A DNA stretch of 34,946 nucleotides, from the NCBI GenBank assembly GCA_003164045.1, contig PLRU01000039.1:89039-123984 (forward strand), read 5' to 3'. Positions 7,861 to 15,553 of the stretch are shown here, piece by piece. Position 1 is the stretch's first letter; every line of letters starts with the position of its first letter. A program made the translations under genes and the position numbers. The notes beneath the pieces are model-generated. The model was not told where the DNA came from and ran no database searches. It saw only the letters and a program-made list of their open reading frames with translations. Source of the stretch: Candidatus Lustribacter telmatis (GTDB taxonomy: Bacteria > Vulcanimicrobiota > Vulcanimicrobiia > Vulcanimicrobiales > Vulcanimicrobiaceae).

Positions 7861-8808
7861 ATGGTGTTACGACTCATGGCGGCAATCGCCGCCTTGCTGC
7901 TGGTTAGCCCGTCGGTCGCGAGTGCGCAGGCGGCCGTCAAGGCGCCGCTGACGATTCATGTCGGTGCGCTGCCCTCTGAAGTGGCCGGCGAACTCTTTTA
8001 CGGTGTCGACATGGGCTTCTTCAAGAAGGCCGGCTTGGACGTCGACATCCAGTATTTCAACAACGGCGGCGCGATCGCGGCGGCCGTCGCCTCCGGCGCG
8101 CTCGATCTGGGGCTCTCCGATCTGATGTCGGTCATCAACGCGCATTCGCGCGGCTTGCCGTTCGTGTATGCGGCGCCCGGTCTGCTCACGACGCTCAAGG
8201 CGCCCACGTTCGGCATCCTCGTACCGCCGAACTCGACCATTCACGACGCCAAAGATTTCAGCGGTAAGAGCATGGCCGTGAGCGGGTTGAAAAACATCGC
8301 GCAGATTACGGCTTCGGCGTGGATCGATGCGAATGGCGGCGATTCGAAAACCGTCCGCTTTATCGAAGTCCCGTTTCCGTCGCTCGTACCCGCGCTCGCG
8401 CAGGGTACGATCGATTCGTCCGTTGCCAACGAGCCGTGGATGACGCTCGCGACCGACAAGGGCAATCGCCTGATCTTCATGGAGAAGGGCGCGCTCGCGC
8501 CGGCTTTTCTGCTGAGCGGCTGGGTAACGACCCGTGAGTGGACGCAGAAAAACCCGGATGCGCTTGCGCGCTTTACCGGTGCGATCCATGAGATCGCGGT
8601 CTGGGCCAACAAGAACCCGCAACTGACGGCGCCGATTCTCGCGAAGTACACGAAGATCGACGTCGGCGTTATCGGACGCATGCACCGCGGGCAGTTCGCC
8701 GAACGTTTCGAGCCCGGCTACGTGCAGCCGGTAATCGACGCTGCGGCGAAGTACGGCGTGATCGCCGCAGGGTTCCCGGCTTCCGCGATCATCGAAGGCA
8801 GCAAGTAA
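7861..8808 (+). CDS. ABC transporter substrate-binding protein, NMT1/SsuA type
   Basis: A 315-residue periplasmic binding protein of the NMT1/SsuA-like class, used for sulfonates, taurine, pyrimidine precursors and some aromatic acids. Residues 1-22 (MVLRLMAAIAALLLVSPSVASA) are a signal peptide. The mature part has HVGALPSEVAGELFYGVDMGFFKKAGLDVDI, ASGALDLGLSDLMSV and WIDANGGDSKTVRFIEVPF, all family features. ATG 7861 is preferred because it keeps the positively charged signal start; ATG 7876 is possible. It is separated by only 2 bases from the Rieske oxygenase, so the ligand is probably that enzyme's substrate (inference). No cognate permease or ATPase is adjacent. Confidence 0.88.
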   Translation: MVLRLMAAIAALLLVSPSVASAQAAVKAPLTIHVGALPSEVAGELFYGVDMGFFKKAGLDVDIQYFNNGGAIAAAVASGALDLGLSDLMSVINAHSRGLPFVYAAPGLLTTLKAPTFGILVPPNSTIHDAKDFSGKSMAVSGLKNIAQITASAWIDANGGDSKTVRFIEVPFPSLVPALAQGTIDSSVANEPWMTLATDKGNRLIFMEKGALAPAFLLSGWVTTREWTQKNPDALARFTGAIHEIAVWANKNPQLTAPILAKYTKIDVGVIGRMHRGQFAERFEPGYVQPVIDAAAKYGVIAAGFPASAIIEGSK

Positions 8809-8810
8809 CG

Positions 8811-10040
8811 GTGGCCGTATCGATCCCGAAGCCGGCGCTTCCGAGCGAGTTTCTCGTCGACAATCGAGTCTATACCGATCCGAGCGTGTTCGAGCTGGAA
8901 CAAGAGCGGCTGTTTCTGCGGGTGTGGAACTTCGTTTGCCACGCGAGTGAGGTGCGAGAGCCGGGCGACTTCATCACGACGACCGTCGCGGGACAGCCGA
9001 TCGTCGTGTGCCGCACGAAGAGCGGCGAGGTGCGCGCGTTTTTCAACACCTGCCGGCATCGGGCGGCGCAAGTCGTGCGCGAAGAGCGCGGTCACGCGGC
9101 AGCATTCACGTGTTTCTATCACCTCTGGACCTACGATCTCGAGGGTACGCTCACGGGCGTGCCCGAGGCGAACACGTATGAGACCAGTTATTGCCCCGGC
9201 GGGATCGATAAGGCGGCGACGTCGCTCGTGCGCATCCGCGCGGAGTCGATGCACGGCCTCGTGTTCGTCTGTTTCGACGAAAGGATGCCGGGCCTAGCTG
9301 AATTTCTCGGCGATGCGTTTGCCGCGGAGCTGGCGCTGCCGCTCGGCGCGGCGGATGTGCGCGTGGCGCGCGATTGGGCGAACGAGCTGCACGCAAACTG
9401 GAAGATGGAGCCCGAAAACTCGCGTGACGGCTACCACGCGACGCTCTTGCACACGCGCTTGCGCGGCGTGAGCCCGCCACGGCCGTTTCGCGTGTATCCG
9501 AACGGCCACGCCGTCCAACTGCTCGGTCTCGACTATCATGCGGGCAAGAACGCCGGCACGCTCGACGGTATTCTCGCCGAGCAGCCCGATCTCGTCGCGC
9601 GCTTCATGGCGGACCCTTTGCCGGGCATGACGCTCGAGGAACCCTCGCGCATCATTACGATCTTCCCCGACGTGCTGATCGCGATTCGCTACAGCACGCT
9701 GCTGATCGTCAAGCAGATACCCGTTTCGGCCGGCGAGACCTGGTTTGAGACGCGCTATGCGTATCTTGCCGGCGATTCGGCGGAACAAGTGGATATTCGC
9801 CGTAAACACTGGCGCATGTACTGGGCTGAGGATGGTGGGAACTTGCCTGAAGATTGGGCCGCGTGGGAAGCGCAGCAAAAGGGTGCGCGGAGCATCGGCG
9901 TCCGCTACAGTTTACTCTCGCGCGGCGAGGTTGCCGATGAGGGGATGCGCGGCGACGACAACCGCGTGCGCAGTTTCTGGGCCCAGTGGCGTACGTATAT
10001 GGGCACCTCCGAAAACGCGCCGCCGGCGGAGAACGCGTGA
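8811..10040 (+). CDS. Rieske non-heme iron oxygenase, alpha (catalytic) subunit
   Basis: A 409-residue ring-hydroxylating-type oxygenase starting with GTG 2 bases after the binding-protein stop. The Rieske [2Fe-2S] ligands are C81-R-H83 and C101-x-x-H104 (CRHRAA ... CFYHLW). The mononuclear iron site is the classic ENSRDGYHATLLH, with bridging D206 and ligands H209 and H214. A candidate third ligand is D341 in WAEDGG. Such enzymes insert O2 into aromatic or related substrates, or demethylate them. They need a reductase, with or without a ferredoxin, and none is encoded nearby. No beta subunit is present, so it may be an alpha-only oxygenase. The stop shares one base with the start of the next gene (TGATG), which supports a joint pathway with the decarboxylase-like protein. 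Confidence 0.92.
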   Translation: MAVSIPKPALPSEFLVDNRVYTDPSVFELEQERLFLRVWNFVCHASEVREPGDFITTTVAGQPIVVCRTKSGEVRAFFNTCRHRAAQVVREERGHAAAFTCFYHLWTYDLEGTLTGVPEANTYETSYCPGGIDKAATSLVRIRAESMHGLVFVCFDERMPGLAEFLGDAFAAELALPLGAADVRVARDWANELHANWKMEPENSRDGYHATLLHTRLRGVSPPRPFRVYPNGHAVQLLGLDYHAGKNAGTLDGILAEQPDLVARFMADPLPGMTLEEPSRIITIFPDVLIAIRYSTLLIVKQIPVSAGETWFETRYAYLAGDSAEQVDIRRKHWRMYWAEDGGNLPEDWAAWEAQQKGARSIGVRYSLLSRGEVADEGMRGDDNRVRSFWAQWRTYMGTSENAPPAENA

Positions 10041-11008
10041 TGCGCCGCGTCGACATTCACGCTCACATCGTCGACCGCGCATACACGGCGGAGCTTGCAG
10101 CGCTGCTCGAGCTCACGCCGGAGCCGACCGACGACGGCAAGATCCTCTACCGCCATAACGGGACGACCGTGGCCTGGACGCGCGAAGACATGTTCGATAT
10201 TCCGTTTCGCATCAGCGAGATGGATCGCAAAGGCATCGACGTGCGCGCACTCTCGCTGAGCACCCCGAACGTCTACAACTGGAGCGGTGCGGCGCAAGTC
10301 GACGTGACGCGCCGGATCAACGATACGCTCGCCGCGCTGTGCCGCGCGCATCCTGATCGTTACGTGGGCCTCGCGAGCTTGCCCCTCGACGACGTCGATG
10401 CATCCCTCGCCGAACTCGAACGCGCGGTCGGGGATCTCGGCATGAAGGGCCTGATCATCGGTTCGAACATCGACGGCGTCGCGCTGAACGATGCGCGCTT
10501 CGAACCGTTGTGGGCGCGCATCGATGCGCTGCGCCTGCCCGTCTTCGAACACCCGATGTTTCCGAAAAATACCGCGGACCTCGCGGAGTTCGAACTGCCG
10601 CTTCGGGTCGGTTTGATTTTCGAGACCACCCTCGTCGCGACGCGATTGATCTACAGTGGTATCTTCGAGCGCTATCCGAACTTCCCGTACATTATGGCCC
10701 ACACGGGCGGCGCGCTCCTGATGCTCTTGGAGCGGCTCGACAACGGCTACAAGCTCTTTCCCGATTGCCGCAAGTACATCTCGCAGCTGCCCAGCATCTA
10801 TGCCAAGCGGCTCTACTACGATACTGCGGCTTTCGGGGAATCCGCGCTACGGCTAGCGATCGATACGGTCGGCGCGGACCACCTCTTACTCGGCACCGAC
10901 GATCCGATGATCGACTCCGATCTCAGCCACGTCCAGCGGCTGAAGCTCGCGCGCGCCGACGAGGACGCTATCCTCGGCGGCAACGCAGCGCGGCTCCTGC
11001 GAATCTAG
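10040..11008 (+). CDS. Amidohydrolase-2 family protein, ACMSD-like decarboxylase/hydrolase
   Basis: A 322-residue protein of the amidohydrolase superfamily, ACMSD subgroup, which contains metal-dependent decarboxylases (2-amino-3-carboxymuconate semialdehyde, gamma-resorcylate, 5-carboxyvanillate) and some hydrolases. Metal and catalytic residues are visible: H7-A-H9 at the N-terminus, H171 in PVFEHPMFP, H221 in MAHTGG and D287 in LLGTDDP. The start ATG overlaps the oxygenase stop by one base, so it is translationally coupled. The pairing suggests that a carboxylated aromatic (or ring-opened product) is oxygenated and decarboxylated. That is inference, and the exact substrate cannot be read from the sequence. 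An 80-base gap follows before the next gene, with no clear terminator. Confidence 0.85.
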   Translation: MRRVDIHAHIVDRAYTAELAALLELTPEPTDDGKILYRHNGTTVAWTREDMFDIPFRISEMDRKGIDVRALSLSTPNVYNWSGAAQVDVTRRINDTLAALCRAHPDRYVGLASLPLDDVDASLAELERAVGDLGMKGLIIGSNIDGVALNDARFEPLWARIDALRLPVFEHPMFPKNTADLAEFELPLRVGLIFETTLVATRLIYSGIFERYPNFPYIMAHTGGALLMLLERLDNGYKLFPDCRKYISQLPSIYAKRLYYDTAAFGESALRLAIDTVGADHLLLGTDDPMIDSDLSHVQRLKLARADEDAILGGNAARLLRI

Positions 11009-11088
11009 CTAGTCGACGACGGAGGGCGCGGGAACGTGTCGCCGCAATGCTTCCCGAGACCACAACCACAAGGAGTTCGCACCGCATC

Positions 11089-11931
11089 ATGGCTGACTAC
11101 AGCGCTTACAAGAGCATCAAGGTCGAAATTCGCGACGGCATCGGTTGGGCGATGCTCAACCGGCCGGAAAAACGAAACGCAATGAGCCCGGAACTGCATG
11201 CAGAGATGGACGACGCGCTCGCTCGCATGGAATTCGATGACGACGTGCGCTGCCTCGTCGTCTGCGGAGCCGGGGGCAACTTCAGCGCCGGTCAGGATCT
11301 CAAGAAGTTTTTTCGCGAACTGGAAAACAAGCCGTTCGAACAGCGCAAGGCGCGCGACCTCGCGAACAGCTGGCGTTGGGGACGCCTGTGGGGCTACGAC
11401 AAGCCGACGATCGCGATGGTCGAAGGCTTCTGCGTGGGCGGCGCGTTCATGCAGTTGATCGGCTGCGACTTCGCCATCGCCGCCGAAGATGCGACGTTCT
11501 CGCTCTCCGAAGTAAACTGGGGCATTTTGCCGGGCGCACTCGTTGCCAAAGCCGTGGCCGACGCGCTGCTGCCGCGCCACGCGATGTACTACGCCTCGGT
11601 CGGCGAGTCGTTCGACGGCAAAGAAGCCGAGCGCATCGGCCTGATCAACTTCGCGGTACCCAAAGACCAAGTGCGCGCGAAAACGATCGAACTCGCCGGT
11701 AAACTGATGTCGAAGAGCCCCAAGGTGCTGCGCGCGACGAAGCAAGCCGTGCGCAACGTCAAGACGATGGACGTCGTGCAATCCTACGACTATCTCGCCG
11801 AAAAGGGCAAAGCGATCAAGGTCGGCGATCCGGAAGACTCCTACAACACGGGGCTGCGGCAATTTCTCGATGAGAAGAGTTACAAGCCGGTCGAAGGAGC
11901 GTTCAAACTCGGCACGATGCTCAAACCATAG
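11089..11931 (+). CDS. p-Hydroxycinnamoyl-CoA hydratase/lyase-like enzyme (crotonase family)
   Basis: A 280-residue crotonase-fold enzyme. It resembles p-hydroxycinnamoyl-CoA hydratase-lyase (HCHL/Ech), which converts feruloyl- or p-coumaroyl-CoA to vanillin or 4-hydroxybenzaldehyde plus acetyl-CoA. Shared features are NRPEKRNAMSPELH, FSAGQDLKKFFRE (oxyanion hole), YDKPTIAMVEGFCVGGAF, LSEVNWGILPG with the catalytic glutamate at E141, and the C-terminal LRQFLDEKSYKP. Length matches the family (about 276). A serine that contacts the ligand in Pseudomonas HCHL (Ser123, GGGFSP) aligns with M121 here. The ATG at 11089 has an AAGGAG 14-19 bases upstream. The adjacent ligase would supply the CoA thioester. 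A plain enoyl-CoA hydratase is the alternative reading. Confidence 0.82.
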   Translation: MADYSAYKSIKVEIRDGIGWAMLNRPEKRNAMSPELHAEMDDALARMEFDDDVRCLVVCGAGGNFSAGQDLKKFFRELENKPFEQRKARDLANSWRWGRLWGYDKPTIAMVEGFCVGGAFMQLIGCDFAIAAEDATFSLSEVNWGILPGALVAKAVADALLPRHAMYYASVGESFDGKEAERIGLINFAVPKDQVRAKTIELAGKLMSKSPKVLRATKQAVRNVKTMDVVQSYDYLAEKGKAIKVGDPEDSYNTGLRQFLDEKSYKPVEGAFKLGTMLKP

Positions 11932-11940
11932 GGCGAGCGC

Positions 11941-13500
11941 GTGACCATCGGAGACGTCATCCGGCGCAATGCCGAGCTCTATCCTGCTCGGGTTGCGTTC
12001 GTCTGCGGCGCGCGTAAGACGACGTTCGGCCTGTTCAACGAACGGGTCAACCGGCTGGCCAACGCGCTGACCGCGCAAGGCTTGCGCGCCGGCGAGCGCC
12101 TCGCGCTGATCCTGCCGTCGGATCTCGAGTTGCTCGAAGCCTACGGCGCGTGCGAGAAACTCGGCCTCATCGCGTTGCCGATGAACACGCGCTTGCACGC
12201 GCGCGAGGTCGCGGACATTCTCGCCGACGGCGAACCGGCGGGATTGATCTACGATGCCGGCGCGGCGCACACGCTTCCCGACACGGCTGCGCTCGCCGCG
12301 CTGCGCTTTGTGAGCGTCGTCGGCGGTGAGCCCGGCGCAACGTCGCCGGTCGCCTACGAAGCGCTCATCGAGCGCGGTGCCTCCGCCGAGCCGGACGGAG
12401 CGCCGAAACCGGACGACGTTGCCTATCTCTATTATACGAGCGGCACGACCGGCAAGCCTAAGGGCGTCATGCAGACGCACCAGTCGGCGTTAAATAACGC
12501 TCGCCGCGTTATGATCGATTTGGAAATTCGCAGCGACGACGTGAGCATCGGCACGTCGCCGTTCTTTCACATCGGCGGCCGCTCGATGAGCTTCAACTAC
12601 TTCTACCGCGGCTGCACCGCCCACATCATGCCGAAGTTTGACGCCGATGAATATTTGCACATTGCCGCGCGGGAATCCGCAACGATGCTGCTGGCCGTGC
12701 CGACGACGCTCAAGATGCTGCTCGATAGTCCCGAACGCAAGCGCGCGGATTTGCGCGCCGTCCGGTCGGTCTTTTATTCGGGCGCGCCGGCGGCGGCGCC
12801 GATCCTGCGCGAGGTGACGGCGTGGCTCGGCAACGTGCTCCAACAAGTGTACGGGATGTCGGAAACCGGTCCGGCCATTACGATTTTGCGCCGCGAAGAC
12901 CACGCCGCAGCGATCGCCGCCGGCAACGACGAGCGATTGTTGTCGTGCGGCCGGCCGTGTCTCGACGTCAACGTGCGTGCCGTCGATGACGACGGCGCCG
13001 ACGTCCGGCCGGGCGATGTCGGCGAGGTGCTCATCCAGAGCGATTCGCTCATGGCCGGCTACTGGCGGCTGCCGGAACTGACGGCCGAGGCGATGCGCGG
13101 CGGCTGGCTGCATAGCGGCGACCTCGGCATCTGGGACGATGACGGCTTTCTCTACCTCGTCGATCGTAAGAAAGAGATGATCGTCAGCGGTTCGGAAAAC
13201 GTGTACCCGCGGGAAGTCGAAAACGTACTCTACGCGCACCCGGGTGTTGCCGAGGTCGCGGTGATCGGCGTGCCCGACGAACGCTGGGGCGAGACCGTGC
13301 TCGCGATCATCGTCTCCAAGCCCGGCGCCCACGTGAGCAGCGAAGACATCACCGCCTTTTGTGCCGATCGCATCGCCGGCTATAAGAAGCCGCGCCGGAT
13401 CGAATTCGTTACCGAACTGCCGCAAAACTCGATCGGCAAGATCGACAAGAAGAAACTGCGCGAAAAGTACTGGTCGAACGAAACTCGCAACATCCGCTAA
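11941..13500 (+). CDS. AMP-forming acyl/aryl-CoA ligase (candidate hydroxycinnamate-CoA ligase)
   Basis: A 519-residue ANL-superfamily ligase that would activate a carboxylic acid through an acyl-adenylate to its CoA thioester. The P-loop YYTSGTTGKPKGV lies at residues 164-176. Further motifs are QQVYGMSETGP, the hinge region LYLVDRKKEMIVSGSENVYPREVE (D408-R409-K410) and the catalytic A10 lysine K500 in NSIGK. It starts with GTG 9 bases after the hydratase-lyase stop. In characterised ferulate and coumarate operons the hydratase-lyase and CoA ligase are neighbours, so a feruloyl/p-coumaroyl-CoA synthetase is the leading assignment. Substrate choice cannot be proved from motifs. The TAA stop forms part of the TAAGGAG ribosome site of the next gene. 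Confidence 0.85.
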   Translation: MTIGDVIRRNAELYPARVAFVCGARKTTFGLFNERVNRLANALTAQGLRAGERLALILPSDLELLEAYGACEKLGLIALPMNTRLHAREVADILADGEPAGLIYDAGAAHTLPDTAALAALRFVSVVGGEPGATSPVAYEALIERGASAEPDGAPKPDDVAYLYYTSGTTGKPKGVMQTHQSALNNARRVMIDLEIRSDDVSIGTSPFFHIGGRSMSFNYFYRGCTAHIMPKFDADEYLHIAARESATMLLAVPTTLKMLLDSPERKRADLRAVRSVFYSGAPAAAPILREVTAWLGNVLQQVYGMSETGPAITILRREDHAAAIAAGNDERLLSCGRPCLDVNVRAVDDDGADVRPGDVGEVLIQSDSLMAGYWRLPELTAEAMRGGWLHSGDLGIWDDDGFLYLVDRKKEMIVSGSENVYPREVENVLYAHPGVAEVAVIGVPDERWGETVLAIIVSKPGAHVSSEDITAFCADRIAGYKKPRRIEFVTELPQNSIGKIDKKKLREKYWSNETRNIR

Positions 13501-13512
13501 GGAGCCTACGGT

Positions 13513-14670
13513 ATGAGACTCTCTGTTATCCCGCTGATCGCGGCGTTCGCCCTCGTGGCCGGCAACGTGCATCCGCTGCCCTTGCAGGCGCAGACCGGCC
13601 CGAAAACGTTTACCTTCGGCGCGATGTTTCCGCTCAGCGGCCCGGCCGCGGAGATCGGCGAGGAGTTCAAACGCGGGCTCGACATGGCGATCGACGACGT
13701 CAATTCCAAGGGCGGTATCGACGGCTGGCAATTGAAGTCGGTTGTCGTCGATCACAAAGGAACGGCGCTCGGCGGCGCGCAGGCGATGAACCAGCTGGTC
13801 AATCTCGACAAGGTGCCGTTCGTGCTCACGACCTTCACCGGCGTCGCGTTGACCGCACAGCCGATCGCGGCGCAGAACAGCGTGCTTCTCATGAACGTGG
13901 GCGGCACGTCCAACAACTTGCTCGGCAAGCCGTGGCTCTATAACGACCAAGTCATGGGCGATCCGCTGAACCAGCCGCTCGCGCAATACAGCTACGACAA
14001 TCGCGCGCGTACGGCGGCGCTGCTCACCTCGGAGGATGCGTACGGCAAGGACGACGGCATCGCGTTCACGACGGCGTTCACCAAACTCGGCGGAAAAATC
14101 GTGGCGAGCGAGACGTTTCCGCTCACGACCACCGATTTCACCGCGCAGCTAACGAAGATCCGTGCATCGAATCCGGACGTACTCTATATCGTCGCCGTCG
14201 GTGATACGCAGGGTCTGCTCGTGAAACAAGCGCGTGCGCTCGATGTGAAAGCGAACATCGTCGGGCCGCTGCCGACGACCGGGCTGATCACTGTCGGCGG
14301 ACGCGCGGCGGAAGGCTTCGTCGGTTCGGGCATCGCCGTCGATCCCACAACCAAAGATCCGGCTGCCAAGGCGTTCCTAGCGGCGTTCAAAGCGAAATAC
14401 AATACCGTCCCGGAATGGGATGCCGGCACGCCCTACGAGGCCGTGCATTTCCTCGCGTCGCTCATCCATGAGACCGTGCGTTCCGGCGGCGACCCGCGCA
14501 GCGGCGCGGCGCTCCTCAAAGCGCTCGAAGCGCATCCGGTGTTTCAAAATTACCTCTCCGGCGGCCAAGTGCATCTGCTGAGCGATCACGGTTCGGTGCG
14601 CGCGCTTCAGCTGCAACAGGTGAAAGACGGGAAGTACGTTACGATCAAAGTGGTGCAGCCGCCGAAATAG
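13513..14670 (+). CDS. ABC transporter substrate-binding protein, liv/CouP type
   Basis: A 385-residue periplasmic binding protein (Peripla_BP_6) preceded by TAAGGAG. Residues 1-27 are a signal peptide ending in LPLQAQ. The mature start GAMFPLSGPAAEIGEEFKRGLD and DVNSKGGIDGW are family-typical, as is the SEDAYGKDDG hinge segment. It heads a complete transporter (this gene, LivH, LivM-LivG, LivF) placed directly after the hydroxycinnamate genes. In Rhodopseudomonas palustris a transporter of this class (CouP) binds p-coumarate and related phenylpropanoids. Uptake of such acids is therefore more likely here than of amino acids, by context only. Confidence 0.9.
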   Translation: MRLSVIPLIAAFALVAGNVHPLPLQAQTGPKTFTFGAMFPLSGPAAEIGEEFKRGLDMAIDDVNSKGGIDGWQLKSVVVDHKGTALGGAQAMNQLVNLDKVPFVLTTFTGVALTAQPIAAQNSVLLMNVGGTSNNLLGKPWLYNDQVMGDPLNQPLAQYSYDNRARTAALLTSEDAYGKDDGIAFTTAFTKLGGKIVASETFPLTTTDFTAQLTKIRASNPDVLYIVAVGDTQGLLVKQARALDVKANIVGPLPTTGLITVGGRAAEGFVGSGIAVDPTTKDPAAKAFLAAFKAKYNTVPEWDAGTPYEAVHFLASLIHETVRSGGDPRSGAALLKALEAHPVFQNYLSGGQVHLLSDHGSVRALQLQQVKDGKYVTIKVVQPPK

Positions 14671-14679
14671 CGCGCGACC

Positions 14680-15549
14680 ATGACGATTCTGCTGACGCTG
14701 TTGCTGCTCGGCCTAACGGTGGGGAGTATGTATGCGCTCTTCGCCGTTAGCTTCGGTCTGATCTATAACGTCACGCATATCTTCCACTTCGCACACGGCG
14801 CCGTGATTAGTGCGGGCGGCTATTTGGTTTACGTGCTGGTGCAGTTGCTCGGCTGGCCGGTATGGCTCGGTATCGCAGCGGCGATTCCATTTGCGGCGCT
14901 CCTCGGCGCCGCGATCGAGTTGTTCTTCTATCGTCCGCTGCGGCGCCGCAACGCGCCGCACGTCGCGTTTTTCCTCACCTCGGTCGGGATTCTCACGGTG
15001 GCCGAAGGGCTGTTCGGCGTGATCTTCGGGCCGGGCGTGCTCTCGCTCAAGTTTCTGCCGTTAGCCGCAATTCACATCGGCGACGTCAGCGTGACCACGG
15101 CCAACCTCTCGATGCTCTCGGCCTGGGTATTCATCGCGCTCGTCGTCGTGTTTCTGCTCGCGACGCGGTCGGGCCGCTTCATGCGCGCGGTTGCCGATAC
15201 GCCGGAGGTCGCCAAATCGACCGGCATCGATCTCGAAGGCACGTACATCTGGAGTTTCTTGCTGGGTTCGGCACTGACGGTGCCCGCGATGCTGATGTAT
15301 GCCTGGTATCAAGGTCTCACGCCAGCCGCCGGCCTCAGCACGATTCTGATTTCATCCGCCGCGGTGATCATCGGCGGTCGCACCGGCGTGCTCGCCGGCG
15401 CCATCGCCGCCTTGGGTCTGGGTATCTTGCAGGCGGTCGCGATCGTGTTCTTGCCGAGCGGCTGGCAAGATGCGGTCGTGTTCAGCGTGCTCTTTTTCGT
15501 GATCGCGCTAAGGCCGAACGGCGTCTTCGGGCTCGCGTTCCGGTGGTGA
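14680..15549 (+). CDS. Branched-chain-type ABC transporter permease (LivH family)
   Basis: A 289-residue inner-membrane permease with about eight hydrophobic helices. Family features are the N-terminal GLTVGSMYALFAVSFGLIYNVTHIFHFAHG, the RAVADTPEVAKSTGID coupling region (the cytoplasmic EAA-like loop that touches the ATPases) and AGAIAALGLGILQAV near the end. It follows the binding protein by 9 bases and precedes the LivM-LivG fusion by 4 bases. Together they form the membrane channel. The substrate is probably set by the binding protein at 13513. Confidence 0.92.
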   Translation: MTILLTLLLLGLTVGSMYALFAVSFGLIYNVTHIFHFAHGAVISAGGYLVYVLVQLLGWPVWLGIAAAIPFAALLGAAIELFFYRPLRRRNAPHVAFFLTSVGILTVAEGLFGVIFGPGVLSLKFLPLAAIHIGDVSVTTANLSMLSAWVFIALVVVFLLATRSGRFMRAVADTPEVAKSTGIDLEGTYIWSFLLGSALTVPAMLMYAWYQGLTPAAGLSTILISSAAVIIGGRTGVLAGAIAALGLGILQAVAIVFLPSGWQDAVVFSVLFFVIALRPNGVFGLAFRW

Positions 15550-15553
15550 GCGC

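Noticed and set aside
10510..11088. In-frame upstream extension of the hydratase-lyase to 10510
   Set aside because: The extension overlaps the amidohydrolase gene and does not resemble the crotonase family; ATG 11089 with AAGGAG gives the normal family length.
12490..13986. Minus-strand 498-codon frame across the ligase and binding-protein genes
   Set aside because: Spans two convincing plus-strand genes and shows no protein-family features.
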